A stretch of 64,000 nucleotides of DNA from Nematopogon swammerdamellus (GCA_946902875.1 OX336340.1:6717739-6781738); one strand, 5' to 3'. Positions 9,413 through 19,893 are shown, numbered from the stretch's first letter. The notes: generated by a model from the sequence alone, not told the origin. Translations and numbers: made by a program.

Positions 9413-9830
9413 GATCTGACGTTGTCTTTGTCCAAAGTTTGAAAGTTGCCCAGCGAGCAATGGTGCGAGACATACTGGGAATATCGCTACGTGATATGGT
9501 GCGTAACGAAGTAATCCACCGACGCACCAAAGTAGTCGATATTGAACCTTTAGCGGCTAAGCTCAAGCACTGTCGCTTGAGCTTAGCCGCTAAAGGTTCA
9601 ATATCGACTACTTTGGTGGGCTGGGTACGTCATGAGAGAGAAGAGACGACGACCTTTGGAGTAAATGCGTCACGCACGGGCGGCTCTCTACGAGAAAACC
9701 AGGTGGAACTGTGAAAACAAAAACAGGTGAAAATCAAGTACGTCGGCGGAAAGCAGTGGTTCCGCACCGCTGAAGCCCGGAAGGACTGGAGGAAAATTCG
9801 GGAGATGTATGTCTAGCAGTGGACGCATAC
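9412..9830 (+). pseudogene. LINE ORF2 C-terminal remnant
   Basis: In the + frame the sequence reads VAQRAMVRDILGISLRDMVR, then NEVIHRRTKVVDI, which is the conserved region downstream of the reverse-transcriptase thumb in lepidopteran endonuclease/RT retrotransposons. After about 50 codons the frame runs into a perfect inverted duplication of itself (9525-9618) and loses the usual W-x-GHI segment. Later codons (RKDWRKIREMYV, then a stop, then QWT) match the C-terminal end of such proteins, so the stop TAG at ~9814 replaces the expected Gln. The 5' part is absent. The tail is CTTACTTACTGACTTA-like. Clearly dead; the exact clade is not certain. Confidence 0.75.
9525..9618. repeat. Perfect inverted repeat, 44 bp arms, 6 nt loop
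   Basis: Left arm 9525-9568, right arm 9575-9618, no mismatches. The arms are LINE coding sequence, so the right arm is an inverted duplicate of the left. Confidence 0.95.
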
Positions 9831-10455
9831 ACGCTTACTTACTGACTTATTTTAAAAGTAATCCTGGAAAGTAAATCCGTTTCCCTGATGTCAAGTACCA
9901 GGACCACCTTGTACTTAATTAATATAGCCCAGAATCGTTGTTGTATATTCTACGTCAAAGTATATCTTTTAAAACGTCCCATCTAATCTTCTATCCGGGT
10001 CATCTCCATCTGCAGGCTACAAACGCGACAGTTGTACCGAAGTGCTATCCACCAAAGCGATATTGCTAAACCTCTACCCTGGTAGCCCTGGTACAGTGCA
10101 CTGGTTTTGGCAGAGGACTGTTCCAAGCTGTCGTAACCGATTACAAGTACACCATTTGGAGCTGGTGTTCCTCTCTGCGGTCAGCTGTGAAACTCTCACG
10201 GCCCAACTACAATTCTCTAGTATATTCGTCTCTGAAAGTATTAGATGAATTTAAGGAACCTTGTCTCTTTCATTAAATGTCTGCGCTCGTTTCAATAAAC
10301 ACTCCGAGCTACAAAGTGTTGTATGTGTCATGGTTGCATCTATGCCTCTAGCTAGAGACTGTTTTACGTTCACTAACCAAGTCGTAGTGACAGTCGTGTG
10401 CTTTTGGGCTCTGCACATTACTAGTTGTGTTTTTCGTAAATCTCTGAACTTTGGT
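9831..10455. other. Unassigned DNA
   Basis: Two short ORFs (10042-10248, 10261-10464) without family resemblance. No repeat shared with the rest of the window. Confidence 0.35.
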
Positions 10456-10660
10456 ACTTTTTAACCGACTTCCAAAAAAGGAGGAGGTTCTCAATTCGTC
10501 TGTATGTTTTTTTTTTTTTTATTTTTTTTTTTATTTTTTTTTTGTATGTTTGTAACACGATTTCTCCGTCAATTGAGGGCCGATTTAGAAAATTCTTTTT
10601 TTGTTAGTTAGGTCATACTTCCGAGGTGGTCCCATTTCAATTTTATCGAAATTGGTTCAG
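10456..10660 (+). repeat. Dispersed ACCGACTTCCAAAAAAGGAG repeat, copy 1
   Basis: Starts TTTTTAACCGACTTCCAAAA, then GGAGGTTCTCAATTCGTCTG, a long T-run (10507-10545), then a CGATTTCTCCGTCAATTG block. I know this pattern as a common lepidopteran interspersed repeat. A second, partial copy lies at 11290-11400 and a stub at 51034-51060. Confidence 0.7.
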
Positions 10661-10682
10661 TGGTTTTCGAAAAATCAGCATA

Positions 10683-10830
10683 ATACTATGGTGTGTGGTT
10701 ACCTTCAGCAAAACTTGTGATGTGGTCGTATTCGGCAATTTTCAGTTTGATTAATTAGTATGGTGTGTGGTTACCTTCAGCAAAACTTTTGTGATGTGGA
10801 CTTATTCAGCAATTTGCAGTCTGACACATG
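10683..10830 (+). repeat. 72 bp direct duplication
   Basis: TATGGTGTGTGGTTACCTTC recurs at 10687 and 10759 with about 55 bp of matching sequence following each. Confidence 0.8.
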
Positions 10831-11289
10831 TGGCGAATAATTCTGTACCACTTCAATCGATTTCGATTATTCGATTTCGATTATTCTTATTTATGTAATA
10901 TTACTAAAAAGAATGAAATAAAAACTGTTTTAAAAAATATTAAACCGATTTCAAAAAAACAAAAAAACAAAAAGAACTAAAAAGTATTAAATACCTAATA
11001 TTTTGAAATTTTCTCTGTCTTGTTGAAATACATGAATCGATATTTACTAGTGATACATATTCGGACCCTTGTTTCATGAATATTCTAAATTTGAAATTTT
11101 TTATCTTTTCCGACCGGCCAGGTGCGCTTAATTTATTATGGTACCTGACCGGTACCTACTGTACCGAGTACCATCGAGCTGGTCTGATGATGGAGACAGA
11201 AGGTGGCCATAGGAACTCCTAAACTACACATGATAAACCCATCGTGTTTGGGCTCGTTGCATTTGTCTTCACGAGAAATTTACTTTAGA

Positions 11290-11400
11290 CCTAAGAGATT
11301 CTCAATTCGACAGTATGTTTTCTTTTTTTGGATGTTTGTTACGCGATTACTCCGTCAATTGTGGGCCGATTTTGAAAATTCTTTTTTTTTTTTATTTGAA
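11290..11400 (+). repeat. ACCGACTTCC-type repeat, partial copy 2
   Basis: GAGATTCTCAATTCG then ATTACTCCGTCAATTGTGGG match the inner part of the copy at 10456. The opening ACCGACTTCC is lost. Confidence 0.6.
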
Positions 11401-11592
11401 AGGGGATAACCCTGAGGTTTTTGAAGTGAAAACTTCTTTAGCGGCGCTTGGCACTTTTTTAGGTGGGTAAAAAATGTATAACTCGCGACATCGCGTCAGC
11501 GTCATTTTTAAAATGAAACCTTAAGTCATTGCATTAAGGGTTAAGTTAGAGTGGCACGGGATCTGCCGGCACTCCCGGAGTGCAACTGTTAA

Positions 11593-11943
11593 GTAGGGTT
11601 CGGTAACACGTTTATGTCTGTCCATTCTACTAAGTTCTGCAAGATGAATGTAGGGTTCCGTAACAAATGCATGTCTGTCCGTTCTACAAAATTTAACATT
11701 TATTTCAAAATGAATGTAGGGTTCCGTAACAAATGCATGTCTGTCCGTTCTACTAAATTTTACAATTTTCAACCAAGGCCCTCCGACGTTTATTTTATAA
11801 TAAAAGTAGGGTTCCGTAACAAATGTATGTCTGTCCGTTCTAATAAATTTCACAATTTTCAACCAAGGTCCTCCGACGGTTATTTTATAATAAAAGTAGG
11901 GTTCCGTAACATGTTTATGTCTGTCCATTCTACTAAGTTCTGC
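11593..11943 (+). repeat. Tandem GTAGGGTTCCGTAAC repeats (57-90 bp)
   Basis: GTAGGGTTCCGTAAC recurs at 11593, 11650, 11716, 11806 and 11896 (spacing 57, 66, 90, 90 bp). The last two units are a 90 bp repeat containing CAACCAAGGYCCTCCGAC. Both strands are open because of the repeat. The array runs directly into the 3' end of a SINE-A copy. Confidence 0.9.
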
Positions 11944-12299
11944 AACATCACCTACAACGTCCGTGATGTCAGCCCATAACACCGGGTAAACTAAGTGCCA
12001 TGTCAGTACTTCCCCCTTTGATCGTACTGACTACACTGAACTGGTCGGAAAACACAAACTATTTACATAGCCGTTTCGACCGACGTTTAATTCAGTGCGG
12101 TGGTACCAACCCGGTCAGGTTAAACCCTACCACCAAGTAAGATTAGGAGGGAAGGGACCTACAGTTTTACGAGGAATCCGAACCTCGGTCAGCCTCCAAC
12201 GGTCAGCGGTCACCCATCCAAGTACTGACCGCACCCAGCGTTGCTTAACATTCAATAGCGACAGTTGACTGTCTGCACCACTGAGCTATCGAAGCTGAC
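11944..12299 (-). mobile_element. SINE-A, near full length
   Basis: On the minus strand: tRNA-like A box (TAGCTCAGTGG) at the right end; then GTTAAGCAACGCTGGG and GTCAGTACTTGGATGGGTGA, which match the internal control region of 5S rRNA; then a B-box-like GGTTCGGATTCC; then the shared central module (GTAGGTCCCTTCC to TTGGTACCACCGC); then a 3' domain ending near 11944. The A-tail is missing: the 3' end abuts the tandem array at 11593-11943. Confidence 0.88.
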
Positions 12300-12421
12300 G
12301 TGGTCCTATTTTTAATTGGGTCAAGATCGGATTGGAAAGCGAGGCGGAATCGCGAGGCCGAAGGCCGAGCGATTCCGCAGAGTACATTAATAGCAAAAAT
12401 TACTAAAAAAAACTGTGAAAT

Positions 12422-12797
12422 AAAAAAAAAGTTTTAAAAAACATAAAACCGACTTCCTAAAAAAAGGAAAACTAAAAAACTATTTAAAATAAAAATATAA
12501 AAACCGCCTTCAAAAATATATGAAATAAAAACCTAAAAAAAAAAAACGAACCCTAGAGTTGAAGGCGGTGCTAAAAAGGCTACACAAATCACAAAGGATA
12601 TTATCATCCACTCATGTTTTCTTTCATGCATCATTTTTGCTTGCTTTAGCACCGCCTTCAACTCTAGGGTTCGTTTTTTTTTTTAGGTTTTTATTTCATA
12701 TATTTTTGAAGGCGGTTTTTATATTTTTATTTTAAATAGTTTTTTAGTTTTCCTTTTTTTAGGAAGTCGGTTTTATGTTTTTTAAAACTTTTTTTTT
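12422..12797. repeat. Long inverted repeat, ~153 bp arms, 69 bp spacer
   Basis: Left arm 12422-12575, right arm 12645-12797, matching except for one base in a homopolymer. The arms carry AACCGACTTCCTAAAAAAAG and AAAACCGCCTTCAAAA motifs related to the ACCGACTTCC repeat. A foldback MITE or a recent head-to-head duplication; it would form a long dsRNA stem if transcribed. Confidence 0.95.
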
Positions 12798-12799
12798 GC

Positions 12800-13735
12800 T
12801 TACTTTTATTACTAACGTGTTTATACTTTAGCAAATTGTACTACAAAGAAAAGTTTTACTTTTAAACTAATAATTTTAGATACCGTACTGCATACAGTAG
12901 GTAGATAAATTCAATGTTACTGAAGAATGAGAAATTAATTCTTGGAGTTCTGCTGCCAAACAGAACATAGTACTTAGCTTAAATTTCAAAAGTATTATAT
13001 TAATTATACCAAAACCCATGATTACGGGTTAAACTTGAAACTATTCATATCTTGTCTTGACCATTGAAATTGTTTCAGTGAAAAACACGACTGCGTTTTT
13101 CCGAGACTTCATCAACCCCGATAATATTATCACTAAATTATATTTTGAAAGCCGACAGCTCATTATTCGTCCATCTGTTACTTCGAAAACCATTTAGAGC
13201 TGAAGTACGGTATGCTAATATCAGCCTCACACCGCCTCCGCCGCGCTGCCGTCCCGCTTCTGGGACGTCAGGAGACCCAATCATCTTCTCTCAATCTATC
13301 TCTGTCTTGTCCTAGATTACTCTCTTCCGTCCCTCTCCAATCTTGCGAGCTCCAAAAACGCATGACAAATCATCCAATCAGAGTGCGGAATTATTTGCCG
13401 TTCCAAATTTAAACCTGCCTATGACTGATGGCGGTTTTGTAACGGTTGAAATTGGAATATCGACCTCGGCGAACGGGAAATTCGAGCAAAATGGCTGCTG
13501 AGACCATTAAATTGATTGATTGATGGATAAAAACGTTATTGACGCATAATTTCATTAAAGATAATATTATACATTAATAACTGTAGAAATATACAAAAAT
13601 CAACAATATTCCATATTCTACAGGGCTGATTAATTGATTGGGACACTAAATGAATTACAAATTAAATGAATATTAATTTTATAAGAAAAAATTTCAATAA
13701 AGATATATATATATTAAAAGCCAATAAAGAACTTT
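12800..13735. other. Unique DNA left of the foldback element
   Basis: No recognised gene or repeat. The 66-codon ORF at 13212-13412 has no family resemblance. Confidence 0.4.
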
Positions 13736-13961
13736 CTTTACTTGCTCGCCTTTGTAAACTTGGACAAAGACGAGCTTATCATTAAAAGCAATTTCTCCAG
13801 CCGACGACCTTTATCCTAGTTCTTCTTCAGAAGGAGGACTGCGCGTTCTTGTTCAGTAGGATGAGAGTGCAGAATACGCCCCGACCATTCGTAGCAGATA
13901 AACGTACCGCAATTTAATCATCGCGGCAGAAAAAAGTGCCAAGTTTAAAGCGGGGCTTCTT

Positions 13962-13998
13962 GCACAGCATAAATATGGCTAAAGCAGTATGGAAACTA
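13962..13998 (+). repeat. Outer inverted repeat, left
   Basis: 37 bp, one mismatch to the complement of 16718-16754. Further outward, AAGTTTAAAGC resembles the AAGTTTACAAG beside the right copy. Confidence 0.9.
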
Positions 13999-14198
13999 CG
14001 TACAAAACGATCGAAACGACGCACTCACACACACGCACACCTCAACAAGGCCCCGAAGCGAATGTCGCAAACAATCAGTCGCGGGTGCCGCGTCCGAGTG
14101 GTCGTGTTTGTTTTTGTTGCATGCGCCACGGACAGTACACGATCTTTTAGAATGCAAAAAAAATGTTTACAAACGTTTTTCGACTGCTGTCACTTTAT

Positions 14199-15365
14199 AT
14201 TAACTTTTGACAAATGTTGACAACTTTTGTCAACTTTTCTCATCTTTTGCCAACTTCTGTCATATTTTGTCAACTTTTATCGACTGTTGTCAACTCTTGC
14301 CAACGTTTCTTATCTTTTGCCAACTTCTGTCACCTTTTGTCAACTTTTATCGACTGTTGTCAACTCTTGTCAAGTTTTGTAAACTTTTGTCAACTCTCGG
14401 TAATTTATGTCAACTTTTGTCAACTTTTCTCGTCTTTTGCCAACTTCTGTCACCTTTTGTCAACTTTTATCGACTGTTGTCAACTCTTGTCAAGTTTTGT
14501 AAACTTTTGAGAACTTTTGTCAACTGTCGGTAACTTATGTCAACTCTTGTCAACTTTTGTCAACTTTTCTCATCTTTTGCCAACTTCTGTCACCTTTTGT
14601 CAACTTTTATCGACTGTTGTCAAGTTTTGTAAACTTTTGAGAACTTTTGCCAACTCTCGGTAACTTATGTCAACTCTTGTCAACTTTTGTCAACTTTTCT
14701 TATCTTTGCCCACTTCTGTCACCTTTTGTCAATTTTTATCGACTGTTGTCAACTCTTGTCAATGTTTGTCAACCTTGGTCAACTTTTGTCAACTTTCGTC
14801 AATATTTGTCAACTTTTGTCAACTTTTGTCAACTTTTATCGACTGTTGTCACCTCTTGTCAATATTTGTCAACCTTGGTCAACTTTTGTCAACTTTCGTC
14901 AATAATTGTCAACTTTTGTCATATTTTGTCAACTTTTATCGACTGTTGTCAACTCTTGTCAATGTTTGTCAACCTTTGTCGGCTTTTGTCTACTTTTGTC
15001 ATCTTTTATCAACTTTTATAGACCTATGTCAACTTTTATCGACTGTTATCAACTCGTGTCAATGTCAACCTAACCTTGGTCAACTTTTGTCAACTTTCGT
15101 CAAAATTTGTCATCTTTGTCAACTTTTATCGACTGTTGTCAACTCTTGTGGTTGTTTGTCAACCTTAGTCAACTTTCATCAACATTTTGTCATCTTTTGT
15201 CAACGTTTGTCAACTTTTGTATACTTTTCTCGACTTTTGTGAACTTATAGCCACTTTCGTCATCTTTTGTCAACTTTTGCCAACTTCTCTCAGCTTTTGT
15301 CAGCTTTTATCATATTTTAACCACTGTTGTCAACTTTTGTCACTTTTATGAACTTTTGTCAGCTT
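14199..15365 (+). repeat. Minisatellite left arm, GTCAACTTTT units
   Basis: About 1.17 kb of units of roughly 10 bp with variants (CTCATCTTTT, ATCGACTGTT, GTCACCTTTT). A longer landmark, AACTTTTATCGACTGTTGTC, recurs near 14280, 14348, 14468, 14608, 14737, 14838 and 14939, so there is a higher-order unit of about 70-140 bp. All three forward frames are open because the unit avoids stops on this strand. Confidence 0.97.
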
Positions 15366-15371
15366 TCGTTA

Positions 15372-16520
15372 ACAAGGAGTTGACAAAAGTTGACAAGACT
15401 TTACATAAGTTGACTAAAGTTGACAACAGTTAACGAAAGTTGACAAACTGGACAAAAGATGGGAAAAGTTGACGAAAGTTGACAAACAGCTGACATAAGT
15501 TGACAAACATTGACAAAATATGAAAAAAGTTGACAATACTTAGTTGACATTAATTAACAATAGTTGACGAAAGTTGACAAGAGTTGACAAAAGTTCACGA
15601 AAGCTGACAAAAGTTCATAAAAGTGACAGAACTTGGCAAAAGTTGACAATAGTGGTTAAAAGTTGACAAAAGATGACGAAAGTTGACAAAAGTTGACGGA
15701 AGCTGGCCTAAGTTCATAAAAGTGACAGAAGTTGGCAAAAGTTGACAAAAATTTCCGAAAGTTTACAACAGTCGTTAAAATTTTACAAAAGCTGATAGAA
15801 GTTGGCAAAAATTGACAAAAGATGACGAAAGTGGCTATAAGTTAACAAAATTCGACAAAAGCCATAAAAGTAGACAAACGGTAATGAAAGTTTACAAAAG
15901 TTGACAAAAGTTGACATAAGTTACCGAGAGTTGATAAAAGTTCTCAAAAGTTTACAAAACTTGACAAGAGTTGATAACAGTCGATAAAAGTTGACAAAAG
16001 GTGACAGAAGTTGGCAAAAGATGAGAAAAGTTGATAAAAGATGACGAAAGTGGCTATAATTTCACAAAAATCGAGAAAAATAGACAAAAGTTGACAAACG
16101 TTGACAAAAGATGACAAAAGTCGACAAATGTTGACGAAAGTTAACAAAAGTTGACCAAGGTTGACAAAGATTGACAAGAGTTGACAACAGTCGATAAAAG
16201 TTGACAAAAGATGACAAATATTGACGAAAGTTCACAAAAGTTGACCAAGGTTGACAAACATTGACAAGAGTTGACAACAGTCGATTAAAGTTGACAAAAG
16301 ATCACAAAAGTTGACAAATGTTGACGAAAGCTGACAAATGTTTAACAAGGTTGACAAACATTGACAAGACTTGACAACAGTCGATAAAAGTTGACAAAAG
16401 ATGACTGAAATTGGCAAAAGATGAGAAAAGTTGACAAACATTTACAATGGTTGACAAGAGCTGACAAAAGTTGTAAACAATTTACAAAAGTTAATAAAAG
16501 TTGACAAAAGTCGAGAAAAG
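15372..16520 (-). repeat. Minisatellite right arm, inverted
   Basis: The reverse complement of the left-arm unit, with the same variants in corresponding order outward from the centre. For example CGAAAGCTGACAAAAGTTCA next to the centre and ATGACGAAAGTGGCTATAA further out occur in both arms. The arms therefore share ancestry as an inverted duplication. Confidence 0.97.
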
Positions 16521-16717
16521 TTATATCAGTTCATATTTATAGCAACCACGTTTTGAACTTATTATTGATGATTGATTATATTGATTATTTGATCATTACA
16601 TTACAGAACCTAAATAAATGTTTTAATAATTAATAATTTTACTATTTTACAAAAAAAAATTTATTGACATCCCTAACGCTCTAATGGAGCGTAGGTACTT
16701 ATTTTAACAAATAGGCC

Positions 16718-16754
16718 TAGTTTCCATACTGCTTTAGCCATATATATGCTGTGC
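16718..16754 (-). repeat. Outer inverted repeat, right
   Basis: Complement of 13962-13998 with one mismatch. Confidence 0.9.
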
Positions 16755-16904
16755 TTCTTGTAAACTTGAAGAAGCCGAGTATTTGGCGTGGAAAGTTTTA
16801 CAAAAGTTGCCTGAACGTACCGCCTGCTTCTGATACCCCGAGTGGATCTGAACGATGTCTTATAACTGCTAAAACAAGCTTTTACATAATTTACTTTAAA
16901 AAAA

Positions 16905-16985
16905 ACAGTTCAAGTGCGAGTTGAACTCGCGCACCGAAGTTTTCGTACCACGTTACTTGTATGAGGGCCCCCTAATTTTTTACTT
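16905..16985 (-). mobile_element. GTCY-type MITE, terminal fragment
   Basis: GTTCAAGTGCGAGTTGAACT and CGCGCACCGAAG are the complement of the CGAGTTCGACTTGCACTTGG terminus seen in the long copy at 32495-33000. Confidence 0.55.
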
Positions 16986-17094
16986 TATCTTTTTATCTAT
17001 TTATTATCACATTCACATATTTACATTAATTTTAAATATAAAGATTATAAAAATACACCACATATACTCAAAAATAATATAAAAATAATAAACG

Positions 17095-17165
17095 GAATAC
17101 CGCCGGCGGCGGGAGGCAAGCCTCCAAGCACACCGGCGGGTGCAGGCCGTGGCTACGGCTTTTTA
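17095..17165 (-). repeat. GC-rich repeat F
   Basis: On the minus strand it reads CGGCCTGCACCCGCCGG, GCTTGGAGGCTTGCCTCCC and GCCGCCGGCGG, matching 47630-47690 on the + strand. AT-rich DNA flanks it on the element side in both cases. Confidence 0.75.
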
Positions 17166-17167
17166 TT

Positions 17168-17440
17168 ATTATTACTATCTTTTTCCCGTGGCTTCGCTCG
17201 CGTGAAATTCGTATTTAAAAAGAAGAAATTAAGTAAGCGCGTGATCTCTTAGCTTTATTTCGGCGCGCGGAACAATTCGGTGTGTATGAAAGCCACATCT
17301 TAGCGTAACCGGAACTAAATTTTATTTGGCTTATCCTGTGTCCCGTATAGTAAAATCTGTTTGTACTAGGTTTCATAGAATTCGGATGATCGGTTTATGA
17401 GTTATGGAGGAACATACATATATTCATACATACATATTAC
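17168..17440 (+). mobile_element. Element D, copy 1
   Basis: CCCGTGGCTTCGCTCGCGTG followed by AAATTCGTATTTAAAAAG. It extends to a segment ending TTATGGAGGAACATACATA. This opening is characteristic of a very abundant lepidopteran interspersed repeat; its class is not settled by this window. Confidence 0.7.
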
Positions 17441-17446
17441 ATACTA

Positions 17447-17640
17447 GCTTTTGCCCGCGGCTTCGCTCGCGTGAAATTCGTATTTAAAAAGAAGAAAGTA
17501 AGTAAGCCCGCCACCGTACCTTTGTTTCAGCGCGCGGTATAATTCGGTTTGTATGAGAGCGACATATTTTAGTTTTAATATCATACACGCAGTATCTCAT
17601 AAAACAAAGTAACTAAATCCATAACCATCGCTTACAGATT
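17447..17640 (+). mobile_element. Element D, copy 2 (tandem to copy 1)
   Basis: TTTTGCCCGCGGCTTCGCTC at 17449 and the same first ~110 bp as copy 1. It is tandem to it in the same orientation and truncated on the right. Confidence 0.7.
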
Positions 17641-17711
17641 TATTATTAGTAGGTGCATACATACAGAAAAGATTTCTAAAAATCGTCAATTTAGTTTTAG
17701 TATCATCATTT

Positions 17712-17759
17712 GTTGTAGGTGATGTAGCCAACCATGTCAGTTTCCATAAAAAAAAAAAA
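17712..17759 (+). mobile_element. SINE-A 3' tail fragment
   Basis: TGTAGGTGATGTAGCCAACC ... GTCAGTTTCCATAAAA with an A-tail is the last ~45 bp of SINE-A. Confidence 0.7.
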
Positions 17760-17849
17760 CCTATGTACGAAACTTTATAGTCTACAAACGCAGTATCTCA
17801 TTTAACATAACTTACTCCATGACCACATCTTACAGATTTATTATTAGTA

Positions 17850-17995
17850 TTGATTTGGTGTTATATCCGCCATAATAACACATATTCGGTCAAATTTTCC
17901 TCCTCGGACAGACAGACTGACCGGTCGGCGGCGTAGGCTTAGTGTCTTCTAATACCTAGTCTTCCGTACTTCCGTACGGAATCCTAAAAAAGAGT
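17850..17995 (-). mobile_element. GTCY-type MITE fragment
   Basis: TCCGCCATAATAACACATAT, a short GACA-rich run, GGCGTAGGCTTAG and TTCCGTACGGAATCC match the 5' half of the MITE at 32495 in reverse. Confidence 0.65.
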
Positions 17996-18800
17996 TGTGA
18001 AGACGCTCCGGTCAGCTGGCAAAATAAACGAATATGCCATCCCGCCTCCGCCGCCGTCAGTCGTCTAATAAATATGGCATAATTTAAAACTATACTTTAT
18101 TTGATACGTCATTTCCGTTTCTCGAATCATCAATATGACACCCATATAGCCAATTCAAATTAACCCGAAATTTAAGACTACAAAATAAGAGCACACAAAA
18201 ATAAACAAAATATTTTGTTTTTAATTTATGCATGCATCAACGTCAAAAGCAATCTAAAAAAAATACTACTACATATCTAAAAATAACATATTAGTTTGTT
18301 GCAACTGACCGACTCGATAACTAGTAATTTCGCGTCGGCGCGGTTAAATATTGTTTGTTAAATGTTCGTGAATGAATTTATCAAAGTATTAACTGTTGAA
18401 ATATTACTGTATTGCCAGGTCGTAATTTTGGTTACAGCGGCGTGTCTATACGCGCGGTTGCTTGGAGGAAATAAAACAAAAGATTTCTCACAGAGCCGGC
18501 GGCGGCCCTAGCTAGGGCACGGATCATTTTGAAATTAATTAGCTACAGACAAATATCTCTCCGCACAAAAGCTGTTTTTATATTAATTGAAAACATAACA
18601 AAGTATGAACGGTTGTTATTTTTATTGAGAGAAAGACTCGGCCATTTTCTGAGTGAAGGTCTTCTTTCTTAAATATTTCGCGTTCTCGAGTTGTGATGAG
18701 AAAATGTAAATCGTCGTCAGTTCCAAATTCAAACCGCACACACGGACCGGTTTACAATATATAGTCTAGTTTTGACTAGTAAGTACTAGTTTTGTACCTT
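17996..18800. other. Unassigned DNA with one CpG-rich patch
   Basis: No ORF or repeat of note. A CpG-rich patch lies at 18430-18530. Confidence 0.35.
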
Positions 18801-18832
18801 ACTGGATTTTTTTTTATATATGTACATATAAT

Positions 18833-19078
18833 CCGGTACGGGTGGCTGAGTCAGAGGGGCATATGCAAGCACATGCTCTGACCAGACAATATCACCTCCG
18901 AGAAGGTAGGTGCCATACCGGAGACTTCCCTTTGGATTGCTGGCTATACTGGACTAGAGGACAACACAGCCATCTTACATCCAGTACGGTGGTACCACCG
19001 TCAGGTGGTACCAAACCAACCCAGTCGGCTACAATTTGAGCCTGCCGCCTAGTAAGGACAAGGAAAGGGTTTCGGTAG
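18833..19078 (-). mobile_element. SINE-B
   Basis: Minus strand: central module (GTTGGTTTGGTACCACC), then the B-type 3' domain (GGAGGTGATATTGTCTGG, CATACCGGCACC-like) ending in ATCCGGTACG near 18833 and preceded on the + strand by a T-run. The TGGTACCACC motif is locally duplicated (18995-19015). Confidence 0.75.
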
Positions 19079-19079
19079 A

Positions 19080-19345
19080 TGGCGCGCGCGCGCCATACAC
19101 TTTTTGGTTTCTTCTATGGGAACCCCATGATTTTTTTACGTTTTCTTATTTTTATTATTTGTTGTTATATCGGCCATAATAACACATATTCTGTGAAAAT
19201 TTCAACGAGCTACCTATTACGGTTCAAGAGATAGCCCTCGGACAGACGGACGGACGGACGGACTGACAGACAGACGGACAGACGGCGTAGGCTTAGTAAT
19301 AGGGGGACCCTATTACTCGTATCGGATACGGAACACTAAAAATTA
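19080..19345 (-). mobile_element. GTCY-type MITE with (GACG/GACA)n run
   Basis: Includes GGTAGATGGCGCGCGCGCGC, CCATAATAACACATATTCTG and a GGACGGACGGACGGACTGAC-type run, then GGCGTAGGCTTAGTAATAGG and CGGATACGGAACAC. It matches 32495-32790 in reverse. Confidence 0.8.
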
Positions 19346-19890
19346 TAGTCAGTAAGTTGTTAATTTAATCCTTACGGCATGAGAAATATTTGAAGTTTTA
19401 TATCTAAAAATATTATAAGTTTATTGTGGAATTGGCTTCGCCGCGCGCGAGTCACCACGTTGCGACCGCGGATTGAACCGCACTCGCTGTACGCGAAACA
19501 AGAAAATAGCTATAGAACCTCTGAGTGTGAATAGTTACTTCGTACAAAGTTCGCATTCAAGAGGTTTTTTTAATTCAATACAAATTTAACGAGAGCGTAG
19601 CCACAGTTACCAGCTACTATATACACTAAATAGATGAAAGTTAGGTGGAAGCATATTTCACATAGCACCTCAACACGCTGTCGACATCCCGGGGACCCTT
19701 GTCAACTCGAAATAACCTGCACTCAAATATGTACAGAGAATTCGAGGCGGCGAGAGCTGGGCCGAGCTTGGAAATTATAATAACAGACCCTCAGCCAGTC
19801 AGCCTAACCCAACCTTTCACCTACTAACGTACTACACCTAGGAATGCAGGTACATTTTTATATCGATATTTTTTTATTTACACACATATC
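19346..19890. other. Unassigned DNA
   Basis: No coding or repeat structure recognised. Confidence 0.35.
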
Positions 19891-19893
19891 AAT

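Larger units (their letters stand above)
13911..16823. mobile_element. Foldback-like element with minisatellite inverted arms
   Basis: Two arms of the same ~10 bp minisatellite lie head to head (14199-15365 as GTCAACTTTT, 15372-16520 as AAAAGTTGAC). Outside them, 13962-13998 and 16718-16754 match as inverted repeats at 36 of 37 positions (GCACAGCATAAATATGGC and on), and weaker similarity continues outward. The 10 bp AACGTACCGC occurs at 13911-13920 and 16814-16823 and could be a target-site duplication; that reading is an inference. Between the outer inverted repeat and the minisatellite, left and right flanks are unrelated. There is no transposase. The architecture recalls the Drosophila foldback family, whose long inverted termini are also built from short tandem units. 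Confidence 0.75.

Noticed and set aside
11521..11982. 153-codon minus and 121-codon plus ORFs
   Set aside because: Both lie in the GGTTCCGTAAC tandem array and run into a SINE; they are repeat artefacts.
14207..16441. Many long overlapping ORFs (LSTFVNFCQLL-type) in the minisatellite
   Set aside because: The unit simply lacks stops on the T-rich strand in all frames; all three frames give similar repetitive peptides. This is not coding.
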